Of a stretch of DNA of 64,000 nt, positions 23,368 to 34,280 are shown piece after piece (the first letter of the stretch is position 1; each line of letters starts with the position of its first letter). Made by a program: the position numbers and the translations under genes. A model generated the notes under the pieces. That model searched no databases and was not told where the DNA came from. It saw nothing but the letters and a program-made list of their open reading frames with translations. This stretch comes from Meghimatium bilineatum (lineage: Eukaryota > Mollusca > Gastropoda > Stylommatophora > Philomycidae), in the NCBI GenBank assembly GCA_034231615.1, contig CM067299.1:16722834-16786833 (forward strand), read 5' to 3'.

Positions 23368-23503
23368 CAGTGATCCCGAAACCTTTTTCGTCATCCTGAC
23401 TCTAGATCACCCCCATACCACCCCGAGATTCTGATTCGCACCCATGAAGCCCCTCACCGCTCCCGGAAAGGGGGGGGGGTGTCGCCCACTTTTAGAAACC
23501 CTG
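23368..23503 (+). mobile_element. Possible short hAT-like remnant
   Basis: It begins CAGTGATCCCGAAACC and ends TTTTAGAAACCCTG, whose reverse complement CAGGGTTTCTAAAA resembles a hAT terminus. The two ends match poorly and no 8-bp duplication was found. It includes a G10 run near 23470-23480. Confidence 0.35.
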
Positions 23504-23929
23504 ATTTAATGTTACTATGATTTTCATTTTTCCATGTGTTTATACTTTGTCTCGCAATCAAGGAAAATCATGGATAAAATAAAATGACTCACTTTAGAAG
23601 TCGTTTTCCAATGAACCCACAGGTCTTATATTGCTGATGGGGCCTGATTCCACGCAATCGTGACATATTGTTGTTTAACCGACTCTTCCAGTACTTTTGA
23701 TTGACGTGGGATGCAAATTTTACACAGAAATGACCAATCATTAGTGGCATCACCCAAGAAAGGTGACGTAGTTTCGGGTCTGTGCACATACATATTCTGG
23801 TGAAGCACTTGGTCATTTCATTGGAGAAGTAAAAAGATAGTTTTTATTTTCCACACCATCGGAGTATGTTTGATTTTAAAAAAGGGGGGGGGGCGTTTAG
23901 TCTGAGATTTCGTTGACAGATAACATGCA
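23504..23929. other. Unassigned sequence
   Basis: 23589-23816 has open minus frames without a recognisable domain. Confidence 0.4.
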
Positions 23930-24475
23930 CGCGGATATTGACGTAATTGATGTTGTCAATGTAGTTGACTTTGTCAATGTAATTGATGTAGTTGATGTAG
24001 CTTATGTTGTCAATGTACATCAATGTGGCTGATGTAGCTGATGTTGTCAATGTACATCAATGTGGCTGATGTAGCTGATGTTGTCAATGTACATCAATGT
24101 GGCTGATGTAGCTGATGTTGTGAATATAACTGATGTTGTCAAGGTAGGTGATGCTATTGATGTAGCTAATGTTGAGAATGTAATCGATGTTGACTTTGGC
24201 GCTGCGTATGCAGTTGATGTTGCTATACTAGTTGATGATATTCTTTTCATTATTATTATGAGTGATGTTTTTTATGTAGTTGATATTGATGTTGTCCATG
24301 TAACCGATGTTGAATTTGTATATGTAATTCATGTAGGTTTTGTCCATGTAACTGACATTGATGGTACATATGTGTAATTGATGTTAGTGTTGGCGATATA
24401 GTTCATATTGTCAATGTAGATTATGGTGTAGATGCAATTAATATTATCGATGTAGTTGATGATATATTTTGTGAT
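23930..24475. repeat. Degenerate GATGTTGTCAATGTA repeat, with a 37-bp unit inside
   Basis: The region is built from variants of GTTGATGTTGTCAATGTA. Between 23990 and 24125 a 37-bp unit containing GTACATCAATGTGGCTGATG repeats about three times almost perfectly. Similar wording in the 33-bp array next to it suggests common origin. Confidence 0.85.
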
Positions 24476-24477
24476 GT

Positions 24478-25318
24478 CAATGTAGTTGATGTTGATGGTA
24501 ATATTGCTGTCAATGTTATAGATGTTGATGGTAATATTGCTGTCAATGTTATAGATGTTGATGGTAATATTGCTGCCAATGTTATAGATGTTGATGGTAA
24601 TATTGCTGTCAATGTTATAGATGTTGATGGTAATATTGCTGTCAATGTTATAGATGTTGTTGGTAATATTGCTGTCAATGTTATAGATGTTGATGGTAAT
24701 ATTGCTGTCAATGTTATAGATGTTGATGGTAATATTGCTGTCAATGTTATAGATGTTGATGGTAATATTGCTGTCAATGTTATAGATGTTGATGGTAATA
24801 TTGCTGTCAATGTTATAGATGTTGATGGTAATATTGCTGTCAATGTTATAGATGTTGATGGTAATATTGCTGTCAATGTTATAGATGTTGATGGTAATAT
24901 TGCTGTCAATGTTATAGATGTTGATGGTAATATTGCTGTCAATGTTATAGATGTTGATGGTAATATTGCTGTCAATGTTATAGATGTTGATGGTAATATT
25001 GCTGTCAATGTTATAGATGTTGATGGTAATATTGCTGTCAATGTTATAGATGTTGATGGTAATATTGCTGTCAATGTTATAGATGTTGATGGTAATATTG
25101 CTGTCAATGTTATAGATGTTGATGGTAATATTGCTGTCAATGTTATAGATGTTGATGGTAATATTGCTGTCAATGTTATAGATGTTGATGGTAATATTGC
25201 TGTCAATGTTATAGATGTTGATGGTAATATTGCTGTCAATGTTATAGATGTTGATGGTAATATTGCTGTCAATGTTATAGATGTTGATGGTAATATTGCT
25301 GTCAATGTAGTTGATGTT
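24478..25318. repeat. 33-bp minisatellite, about 25 near-identical copies
   Basis: The unit contains GTTATAGATGTTGATGGTAA and TATTGCTGTCAAT. Only a few substitutions occur across about 840 bp (for example GCCAAT near 24574, GTTGTTGG near 24655). The period is a multiple of three, so the minus strand stays open for 301 codons as an 11-residue repeat (STSITLTAILP). There is no signal peptide, no non-repeat domain and no splice context, so I treat the frame as a by-product. Confidence 0.97.
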
Positions 25319-26330
25319 GATGACAAGTATAAATGAGATCTATGCGTAAAGTTTTATTCAATAAAGAAATAAGACCAGCTGTAAGAACTATTCTTATTTT
25401 TACTAGAGGATCACTCTGAAAAAAAAATTGTTTTGGAAGCAGAAATCACATGATACGAATTGTGAGATTAATGAAAAGGAGACTCTTGTACTTGGCTATG
25501 TCTGCTCTTGAGACAACGTTGCCAATATTGCGAGATTCATGAAGGCATCCAGCGTTGAGAAGAAAAAAAAAAGGTTTTAAAAAAAAGAACGAAGAGAGAG
25601 CTGGTAAATTGAAAAGAATTAATATCTATGTATTCAATAATTCAGATAACTCTCAGCAGGAAAACATGTTCATGTTTTCTGTGGATGTAAAGAATACTCG
25701 GTAAAAATGTATAGAATATGCAACACCAAGTACACGACGTAGGGAAAGTCGGAGAGGGGGGTGTTCAGAAGTTCAAATGTACACAGGCGTAGTTAATAAA
25801 ACATCAAATGTAACTACGTGCGAAACAAACACAAATACACAAAAAAAAAATAAAATAAGGATAATCTTTGGTGTACAACATTATTTGTGTTATCGGGCCG
25901 AATTGATCATATCTGGTAAGTGAATAGGACAACAAGCTTTTTTTCAAACTCTTTTTTAGTTAGAAGTATTTTCTTATCTCTGTGGCCAGTTCATAAATAC
26001 TTTAAATCCTCATTGGTGGGTCATTAAAGTGGCTCGGTGAGCCGGATTTGGCCGGCGGGTAGTATTTTCTCGAACTCTGGGATAATTGCTTGCAATCCAT
26101 CGTCTCTGTTGTAAGGTTACATAGAAATAGTCAGCTACCAAAAACTGTTTTTGAATCTTTGTTTTGTTAAGTTGGAGATTCAATCAAAGAGAGAGATAGA
26201 GAGAGAGATAGAGAGTGTGCGTGTGTGTGCGTGCGTGTGTATGTGAGCGAGTGTGTGTGAGTGAGTGTGTGAAAATAAAACTTTGGAACTCACTAGTGCT
26301 TTCTAGTGCGTTGTGTGGTTGTGAAAGTTA
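25319..26330. other. Mostly unassigned sequence with a hAT trace and GT/GA microsatellites
   Basis: 26025-26075 has GGCTCGGTGAGCCGGATTTGG-like sequence ending CCGGCGGGTAG, reminiscent of GC-rich hAT termini, but without a partner. 26188-26275 holds GAGA runs followed by a (GT)n run. No coding similarity was found. Confidence 0.45.
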
Positions 26331-26334
26331 AACA

Positions 26335-26720
26335 CTCACTGCATACATGGAGAAGATTACAGACCGTCGAATACAAGTGTTTCAGACGAATCCATGCGCA
26401 TCTGTTACAGAGAAAATAAGACAAATGTGTACGTCAGAAAATAAGAGAGATGTATATAGGTTCACACAAAAAATTAATTTCAAAATGTGATAATTTTCTG
26501 GACATGTATGCCAACATGATTCGTCGTCAAAAACAATATTACACGGAACAGATGAGGATGGAAGGAGCAGAGGGAATATAGAAAATCATGGACCGACAAT
26601 ATCAAGGACCCGAAAGGTCAGGATTTTTATCACTCGTTTGAATCGCTGAAGATAGAATTCATGGGGGACTCAGTGTGTTGATGCAGCGAATATGGTACCC
26701 CTACGACTATGACGAGATAT
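26335..26720 (+). pseudogene. RTE-like LINE polymerase C-terminal fragment
   Basis: The plus strand reads, with stops and frame changes: VEYKCFRRIHAHLLQRK, IGSHKKLIS, NFLDMYANMIRRQK, RMEGAEGI*KIMDRQYQGPE and GLSVLMQRIW. This order (basic CFRRI block, GH-like block, GRPRK/W block, final RW block) is the usual RTE/CR1-like LINE C-terminus. The real domain is broken. Confidence 0.5.
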
Positions 26721-27146
26721 TTATTTTAGGAATGGTAGTTGTTAAGACAGCAGTGACGACGAGTATCAAATTGATGGATATATCGGTTCTCAAAAACATG
26801 TCGAGTCCGGTCATTCGAATAGCACGATTTCGTAGTTGTCACCTCATGCATGTGACACATATTTTAATTTATTTTTGAAATATATTTTTTTTAAAAAACA
26901 ACATATTTTATTAAAGCGAAAAGCGACTTAGCTCACTAAAGTGGAAATCATCAAAGCTTAGAGTGAAGACATGCGAAACTGAATATAAGTAGTGGTAACA
27001 TTAATAAAAAGTCTAATCGAAGCAGTATTTCCCAAAAAACAAACCCTACCATAAACAACAAATTTACACGGCACAAGCGTTACACATTAAACATAGGAAA
27101 CCATAGATAGATACTGCAACCAATAAGACAATGCTAATATCTTGGA
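26721..27146. other. Unassigned sequence
   Basis: Open frames at 26675-26878 and 27064-27273 show no domain. Nothing else was recognised. Confidence 0.4.
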
Positions 27147-27564
27147 CAATTAGACTTACATAAAACACAGGTATATATTTCGCTTCAATGGGACACGACA
27201 GACTATAGCTAAAACTAGTAGGTAATGATGGGCAATGATGAGCACACAAGAAATCATAAAAACTACAATACACAAATCACATTCAACGTTTCAACCAAAA
27301 GGTCTTTATCAAGACACAAACAAAACATCAAAAGACGACGAATGGAAAAATTATCACAACATCCAACGGAAATCGTCTTTTGATGTGTTGTTTGTGTCTT
27401 GATAAAGACCGTTTGGTTGAAACGTTGAATGTGATTTGTGTAGTGTAATTTTTATGATTTCTTGTGTGCTCATCATTGCCCATCATTACCTACTAGTTTT
27501 AGCTATAGTCTGTCGTGTCCCATTGAAACGATATATAAACCTGTGTTTTGAGTAAGTCTAATTG
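27147..27564. mobile_element. Foldback (palindromic) element with hammerhead-like cores
   Basis: Two inverted arms of about 192 bp, 27147-27338 and 27373-27564, flank a 34-bp spacer; arm identity looks above 90 per cent by eye. Each arm has, in the orientation of the right arm, CTTGATAAAGACC, GTTT, GGTTGAAACGTTGAA. The bases between GATAA and GAAAC can fold as a 4-bp stem, and the layout matches a hammerhead core with CTGATGA altered to TTGATAA. The element has no coding sequence. It belongs with 50881-51319 and with shorter copies at 3196 and 34281. Confidence 0.8.
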
Positions 27565-27569
27565 TTGTT

Positions 27570-28205
27570 ACGTTTCACGCAGTTAGGTTGTATTGATTTT
27601 AATATCTTCGACACATAATTACAAATAAAAGATTGGAAACAGAAGTTAAACGGAGAATACGAGTGGTTAAAAGTACTTTTAATGACATGATAAAAATATT
27701 AACATCTAAGCAAATCACGAACTCAAAATGAGAATTAAAAAATGCTATAATAAATATTATATATTTATTCTACAATTATGTATCAAAAAACATTAAACCA
27801 TCAAGAAACAAGGATAATGAACAAACAAATAGAAGACAAAATTGATACATTTGTGATGTAGATATGTAGAAGAATAGGAAGCTCTTAATGGAAAGAGATG
27901 AAAACAAACAAAGAGGTTCTGACAATACTGGGAATAATAAAAACTATTAAATGGAATAAAAAGGATAAAGATTAAATAGTTTATGCATATTAAAAAGGCA
28001 TGACACCTTGATCAAATCATGACTTGAATGTACAGGGGGACAAGCAAGAGGTAGGTAGAAATACAATGAGAGGGAAACGTCACTAGATAGACAGGATCCA
28101 TTCTAGCAGAGTGCAATACCAAAGTAAGAGACAGAAGATGTTAGATGTATGTTGCAGCCAACCTTCGTTGTGGAAAAGACACTTGGTGATGAGTATTACT
28201 CTCCA
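27570..28205 (+). pseudogene. RTE-like LINE, degenerate 3' part (second copy of the 18126 family)
   Basis: It shares with 18126-18896 the blocks AACAAAGAGGTTCTG near 27912, GATAGACAGGATCCATTCTA near 28090, CAGAGTGCAATACC, and the end GCAGCCAACCTTCGTTGTGG with GACACTTGGTGATGAG. The end block also occurs alone at 32661-32720. No frame survives. Confidence 0.6.
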
Positions 28206-28425
28206 GACAATATCTATACTCATCTGGTGTGTTTTGCAACATTTTACGGCTCATATGTCTCCTGCCTAAAACTGAAACAGAACCAGGCAGGTTAGCAATG
28301 TAAGCTGGAACCGAACTAGGCAGATTTGCCATGTAAGCTGAAACCAAACCAGGCAGGTTTGTGCCATGTAAGCTGAAACCGAACCAGGCAGGTTTGCCTT
28401 GGAAGACGAGGTCACTGCCTGTCAT
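28206..28425. repeat. Short tandem repeat with AACCAGGCAGGTTTGCCATG-like unit
   Basis: Four units of about 33-35 bp between 28265 and 28405 share GAACCAGGCAGGTT, GCCATGTAAGCTG and AAACC. They create a repetitive minus-strand open frame with no recognisable domain. Confidence 0.75.
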
Positions 28426-29456
28426 TCACGGAGTCAGAATGTTAGCTTGTTACAGACTGTAACAAACGCGAAGTCAGAATGTTAGGCTTTATTAGGATTG
28501 TACAAAATACTACTTACAATGAAAGAAAAAGAGCAGTAAAATTTCCTACAACGTGGCAAATTTTAAAAAAATGGGAACCAAAATTATTTTTAAAAAGTTA
28601 AATAAACAGATCGAACGTTTTGGCCACAGTGACTTTGTCAAGATACTGACAATGGCAAAAACTGGAATTAGAATAGACAAACTATATTAAAAGGAAGGTT
28701 GTATAACTATACTACTATATGATTAGAGTAGAATACGATAATATTAAATAGAATATGTTGGAACGGAAACAATCTGGCGGAAATTATTTCATATTGATAC
28801 CCTCGATAAAACAAGAATATTTTAAAATGATTGCATCTTGATTGAAGTGAATTATATCTTATTAAACTGAGAGAGGGAGATCTGTACCAAATTATAATAT
28901 TGGATAATCTTAATAATGTTGGATTAGATTTTTGTGTGTAACATTTAACTGGAGGTGATGTTTCTGGTCATAATAACATGCAACAGCTGAATCTATTTTA
29001 GGAGCTATTCATTCAATTCGTTGTTTAATTTGACAGTTTTGTTTAAATTAATAGCCCACAATTCCACGGTGTTTCGATTTATTTTCTGTTATACTACTAT
29101 ATGTACCAAGAGTCGGTTATCTCCTAATGTGGTTGATAGATTCACAAGAGTTATCTGCAAATAGTGGTGGTTTTAAAAATCTATCTTGTATACATTCTGA
29201 TCTGACACGATCACAGAGCTCACTGAGGTATTCTCATGAACTCATCATTTTTCTATGTTAGTCTAAAAGTGCTCCATTAATAAGGCTCATTCTATTTTCT
29301 TCAGGCAAGCATTGCATTTGTTTTCTTATCCTCGGTGTTTAACACGTATTTATTTTGTGTCCTATTTTTGTGTGTGTAGCATGTTAAATGCATTACAGAT
29401 TGAGCTAATTTTCTTTCACATCAACTCTATTGTTAATAATTTTATTTAGTCGTATT
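28426..29456. other. Unassigned sequence with one palindrome-family arm
   Basis: 28610-28660 has AGATCGAACGTTTTGGCCAC ... TTTGTCAAGATACTGA, a diverged single arm of the palindrome family. Nothing else was recognised. Confidence 0.4.
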
Positions 29457-29745
<289 letters not shown>

Positions 29746-30545
29746 TCTGTCCATTTTTCCCTTTCTGTCCTGTCTGTCTGTCTAATCTATCTTTGTCCGT
29801 CCGTCCATCCGTCGGTCGGTTAGTCTATCTGTTGGCCTGCGGATTGTCTGTCTCTCTGCCCTCCCTCCCGCTCACACTTGTCTCTTTTGTATTTTTTATC
29901 TTGTCCGTATGTCTGTCTTGTCGGTTGGTCGATCCGTCTGTCAACCAACCAACCAATGAATAAACTAAACAATTAATCATTCTGCCCATCAATCTAGTTA
30001 TCCATCTGTCATAGTCTAGTCTAATCTAGTTTAGTCTAATCTTGTCTAGTCTAGTCTAGTTAATTCCAGTCTAGTACAGTCCTGTCCTGTCTCACCTCCT
30101 TCCCTCCTGTTAGTATGTCTATCTACTTAACTACTCATCCAATCATCCATTCGTCTCTCTGCCTGCCTGGTTGTCAGCAGACCAAACCGTTTTTGTCCGA
30201 TTCTCACCTTTCATCCATCCATCCTTTCAACCAACCATGCAAATATGCATTAATCCATCAAACCATCCACTCAGCAAGTCAACCAGCCAACTGTGCATTC
30301 AGCAATCCATACATCAACCGATTTATTCATCCATCCATACATATATCCATCAAGCCATCCAGCCATCAATTCATCCAGCCAACTATCCATTCAGCAATCC
30401 ATACATCCACCTATTTATTCATCCAATTATACATATACCCATCAAGCCATCCAACCATCAATTCATCCAGCCAACTATCCATTCATCAATCCATACATCC
30501 ATACATATATCCATTTATCTACATATCCAATTCATTCATCTAAGA
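29746..30545. repeat. Decayed tetranucleotide and CTAGT / CCATC arrays
   Basis: 29746-29950 is decayed TCTG/TCCG. 30008-30075 is built of TAGTCTAATC / TAGTCTAGTC units. 30110-30545 is dominated by CCATC, CATCAA and ATACATCCA words with a local unit of about 120 bp (30300-30420 against 30400-30515, sharing CATCAATTCATCCAGCCAAC). Open frames here (30115-30616) are translations of this array. Confidence 0.85.
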
Positions 30546-30987
30546 TTAATATTAAGCGACTCAAAACGTCACTTAGAAATCGACGATTTCAAATAAGAAA
30601 ATATCAGAACACATAAATTATAAACAATCTTTACGCTACATACCATTTGATAATAGCAACATAAAATATAAGAACACATAAATTATAAACAATTGTTACA
30701 ATACATGTCATTGTGATAGGAACAACAGAAAGACAGCCGCAACAAATATCCGGTTATTAACCGAGAAACGCTGTATATTGAATCATGAAGATGCTAACAG
30801 TGCAAGCCGTGTATACCATTAGCGACCTCTTGTTATCTTCTCTAATAATATAAATCTACTATGTAAATATGTGTAGATTATGTAGATTTTGTCCTTCATA
30901 TCTAGAAGGTTCATTCTCAATGTAGGCCAAATGACCCCGCTGGGGAGAAAAGGGGGCGGGAGCACATATTTGCTGTGGTCCACTAAT
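30546..30987. other. Unassigned sequence
   Basis: 30598-30630 and 30660-30692 share AGAACACATAAATTATAAAC. Nothing further was recognised. Confidence 0.4.
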
Positions 30988-31680
30988 CTTCTTCTTCCTC
31001 GTTTTCCAGCTGAAGTCAGATGATTTAATCAATAAACTGTACCGTGGTCATAAGTCCTGATACAGGGTCGAAGAACTTGTCCGTCGAAAGCTGTTTCATA
31101 TGGTCATAGATTACTTCTTGTGTTGTAATACAGCGCTCAATCCTGCACAATATTTTCTGTTTTCTGGAGACTGTCATAAGTGTACATATCGATGTCACCA
31201 ACTTCAAACTTCCTGTGTCTGTGTTGTTTGTGGCTGTTGTGGTGTGTTCTCACTCTAACAAACAATTGTTACTTTCTTCCAAGTTTGTAGACAGCATCGT
31301 CTTTTCGGCTGCATGAGTGGGTTAGTTTTATTTCATGTTTGTGGAGCTTTTTAGGATGGACTACATTTCTGTAAATGATACTGAAATTTCTATGCGTTGT
31401 TGTTTGCAGTTCCTTCCACTTTGTGGTAGCTGGTCTATCTCATTTCCTCTTTGTGTGTGTGGAGTGACCTAGAATCCGCTGGAGAAATACGTCTTTTGTT
31501 TGGTTGTTTAGTTGAAATAGTGTGTTGTTTAAGTTATTCACACAGAATGTGGTTGGGTTTTGCAGGGCTTGCAAAGCAAATGTAGCATTGGTCAGGATCA
31601 CTATTCTTTCTTCCTCCAAGTGGGATAGTCCTAGTAGCATAAACCATGCTTCAATTGCTGGAAACTGCATTTAAATGTGG
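30988..31680 (-). pseudogene. I-type LINE 3' end (RNase H to tail), degenerate
   Basis: On the minus strand an RNase H-like segment is legible: VILTNATFALQALQNP (usual ILTDSxSALQAL; the catalytic Asp is Asn), LFQLNNQTKDVFLQRILGHS (usual VxLQWIPSHC), then SHKQHRHRKFEVGD (usual NxHMYTKFKIG) and a remnant of the zinc-knuckle with KTENIVQD. It ends with AACGAGGAAGAAGAAGA at 31002-30988, the same kind of GAA-rich tail as LINE copies A and B. It is a third, older member of the same group, 5'-truncated, with no functional frame. Confidence 0.6.
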
Positions 31681-31754
31681 AGAAAAAGCGCCAGAGACTA
31701 TTGTTTTTTCAGGTTTGTTTCTGTTGGCCAATTCTATAATAATTTAGGCTGCTG

Positions 31755-31767
31755 TAACACTGTATAA
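31755..31767 (+). repeat. Target-site duplication of the 31768 insertion, left
   Basis: TAACACTGTATAA, repeated exactly at 32645-32657. Confidence 0.88.
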
Positions 31768-32644
31768 ATTGATTGGGTCATGAGAAAGAGCACTGAAAAT
31801 GAGCTGACAGGAATAAAATGGATTAATAATACCGTTCTCAAAGATCTTGACTACGCAGATGACCTGGCCCTTTTGAGCGCAAACCACACAGATGCTCAAT
31901 CTAAGTTTGACAATCTCCACCACTACTCAAATCAGATAGGGTTGAAAATCAACACATCAAAAACTCATATACTAGATTTTACGAGATCCAACGACAACAT
32001 AGAAATTCAAAATGTTCCATTATTAAAAGTCAACAATTTTACATATTTAGGCACCAATCTAGCATTGGATGGAGACTCATCAAAAGAGATTTTACACCGT
32101 ATTGCCCTTGCAGCGGGTGCTTTCAATAAACTACGCAACATATGGACGTCAAACACACTAAGAAACACCACAAAACTCAAGTTGCTTAACTCCAACATCA
32201 TCCCTATTCTATCATATGGGTGCGAAAGTTGGAAAGCCACAAAAGCCACAGATAAAAGACTCGACTCCTTTGAAAACAAATGCCTACGTACCATTCTGAA
32301 CGTTAAGTGGAGTGACTTTAAATCTAACACTACTATAAGAGAGGAAAGCAAACAAACCTATATATCTTCCTTCATTAGACAAAGGCGTTGGACTTACATC
32401 GGCCATGTTCTCAGAATGAACAGCCTAAGAATTCCCCAGCAATCACTATATTGGGTGCCACCTGGAGTAAGAAGAAGAGGGAGACCTAGAGAAACTCTAC
32501 AAAGAACCATTAATAGAGAAGGCATGTCAATGAACCTAAACAACACGCAACAATTGAAAGACCTGGCAACACAAAGACAGAAATGGAAGGCTATGGTTTC
32601 TGCCCTATGCGCCGCCTATGGCCCTGGAGGAACATAACATAACA
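31768..32644 (+). mobile_element. RTE-like LINE, 5'-truncated recent insertion
   Basis: The 877-bp insertion is bounded by a 13-bp duplication (31755-31767 and 32645-32657) and ends in an AACAT tandem tail (32631-32645). The 5' truncation removes the endonuclease and most of the reverse transcriptase. Because the open frame inside is uninterrupted and the duplication is perfect, this is among the youngest elements in the window. Confidence 0.88.
31780..32637 (+). CDS. Partial RTE-like reverse transcriptase, C-terminal half, open frame
   Basis: The 285-codon frame has no internal stop. It begins just before motif C (LDYADDLALLS, catalytic YADD intact), then GLKINTSKTHIL (motif D), NNFTYLGTNLALDGDSS (motif E), the thumb with NIIPILSYGCESW, RLDSFENKCLRTILNVKW, and the C-terminal blocks RQRRWTYIGHVLRMNS, VRRRGRPRETLQRTI and QRQKWKAMVSALCAAYGPG. 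Layout and tail fit RTE-like LINEs. Motifs A and B and the endonuclease are missing, so no active enzyme is encoded; the first ATG is just the first in frame after truncation. The 3' end lies 7 bp before the tail repeats. Confidence 0.88.
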   Translation: MRKSTENELTGIKWINNTVLKDLDYADDLALLSANHTDAQSKFDNLHHYSNQIGLKINTSKTHILDFTRSNDNIEIQNVPLLKVNNFTYLGTNLALDGDSSKEILHRIALAAGAFNKLRNIWTSNTLRNTTKLKLLNSNIIPILSYGCESWKATKATDKRLDSFENKCLRTILNVKWSDFKSNTTIREESKQTYISSFIRQRRWTYIGHVLRMNSLRIPQQSLYWVPPGVRRRGRPRETLQRTINREGMSMNLNNTQQLKDLATQRQKWKAMVSALCAAYGPGGT

Positions 32645-32645
32645 T

Positions 32646-32735
32646 AACACTGTATAACAGGAGATGTTGGAGATAGGTTGCAGCCAACCTTCGTTGCTGA
32701 GACGGCACTTAATGATGATGAACACTGTATAACAG
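32646..32735 (+). mobile_element. 60-bp RTE-like LINE 3' end with its own 15-bp TSD
   Basis: 32661-32720 reads GAGATGTTGGAGATAGGTTG, GCAGCCAACCTTCGTTGCTG and GACGGCACTTAATGATGATG: the 3' end block of the 18126/27570 family with a GATGATG tail. It is flanked by AACACTGTATAACAG at 32646-32660 and 32721-32735. The left copy was later the target of the 877-bp insertion. Confidence 0.85.
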
Positions 32736-34009
32736 TAATATTTACGTAAAACACAAGACCGATCAACTTTACAATGAACGATGGTACTTTGCTGGTACTA
32801 GTGACGTTGTGTATCTCATCGCTACATAGCCGGACAAATTGGCTGTTATACCTGTTATAATTTAACTGCTATACGTATTCTATGTGGTTCTATAATAGTA
32901 TATATTTATTGCTATTAACATTGTATATTTGCTGTTATAAACGTTAGATAATTGCTGTTATAAATATTCTATGTATTAGCTTCTATAAATATTCTACATT
33001 TGCTGCTATAAATATTATATATATTAGCTTCCACAAATGTTCTGCATTTGCTGCTATACATATTCTACCTTTGCTGCTATAAATGTTATATCTATTGTGA
33101 TATAAATGTCGTAAGGTAGTATAAATGTCTGCACCCACTGAACGTCTTTACACAAATGTTAGGAGCAATAACAAATTCTTCGCTGAATTAACTGTGTAAC
33201 TGCTTTTCTGCTAGAACTTTTAGCTGGACAAATTAGCTCATACACCTTCAGAGTACCTTCCTTGCACATAGATTTTTGGTCGCGACCGTCGGCTTATAAG
33301 TGAGGACGTTTTCGCTAAAACATAAACATTAACTAGTCTCCGATTTGCTTGAAATCATGTGGTTGGCCTTGGATGTTTCTGGCATTGACTCCAAGTATGT
33401 CAATAACGACCAATTAAATGTCAAACAATAATCAAACACATATCACACGGGGTCCAAATTAATTCAGCTAGGAGGCCTATATTATGTCGAGAGCCACGTT
33501 TTTGGTCAAGTAAAATGTATACCTAATGGTGAGATGTCCTCCCTTTAAATTTGTTTATGTAGAAGATTTAAAGCAAACAAAATAGTGGAAATGCTCTGAC
33601 ACTTCAACATTTATGCGCAAACATTACAGCTCATGTCAATCTCGTATTGGGTAAAGTGGCTTCTAACGCAACAAGTGGCGTCATGGTCAGCGAAAACAAG
33701 TTAACTCTGTAGCTGCAGTAGTGTCACATTGTACAATGGACCCCATGAAAATACACACGTTTCAATGACGTCATATTGAGCACATATACTGGATTTGAAA
33801 TTCAGTGCACAGCTGCTTTATAACACCATATATAGTTCTAAAATAGTATTTCTTTCTAGTCTGTGTTAGGTGTGCTATCAATTGCTCAACCTTCGAAGCA
33901 TATGTAACAGCTATAGGAATCATCATCATCATCATCATCAACTCGCAGCGAATGCTGGCTGCAACATACCTTCAAAATCCTCTGTCTATTGCCTTCATGA
34001 CGAAGTCTG
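32736..34009. other. Unassigned sequence
   Basis: 32860-33110 contains a loose tandem pattern of TTGCTGCTATAAATATTCTA-like words. 33918-33938 is a CAT run. No element or coding similarity was recognised. Confidence 0.5.
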
Positions 34010-34170
34010 ACATAATGCATTTAATCAATATCATAGCTAAATCGAATATGTCTGACCGAAAGGCGCAGATATCGTAGCCAAACTATAAACTATGATAACG
34101 ATCTTCTCACTCTGTACTACAACCTAATAATCTGGAGGAGTTTGAGAACAAACGTAGAAGAAAATTAAGT
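34010..34170 (+). repeat. Dispersed repeat family R2, copy 3
   Basis: TCGAATATGTCTGACCGAAAG, GCGCAGATATCGTAGCC, CTATGATAACG and CTACAACCTAATAATCTG match copies at 20790 and 23148. The preceding CAGCGAATGCTGGCTGCAAC may be part of it. Confidence 0.55.
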
Positions 34171-34280
34171 CCATCTCATAATATTTAACCCCCCCCCCCC
34201 CCAAGCACATCTACCTTTTATTTTTTATTAATTTTACATTCAAGAAAAACTATTAACAATGAGTCTCACGCTTTTTGCTT

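Noticed and set aside
23368..23503. Complete hAT MITE
   Set aside because: Ends pair poorly and no 8-bp target duplication was found; kept only as a low-confidence remnant.
24421..25326. 301-codon minus-strand frame as a repetitive secreted or structural protein
   Set aside because: It is exactly coextensive with the 33-bp minisatellite, has no unique domain or signal peptide, and other arrays with periods divisible by three give similar frames.
27373..27420. Functional hammerhead ribozyme in the 27.4-kb copy
   Set aside because: The invariant CTGATGA is TTGATAA here. A CAACG word in the spacer can pair with CGTTG after GAAA, but the expected cleavage triplet does not follow, so activity of this copy is unlikely.
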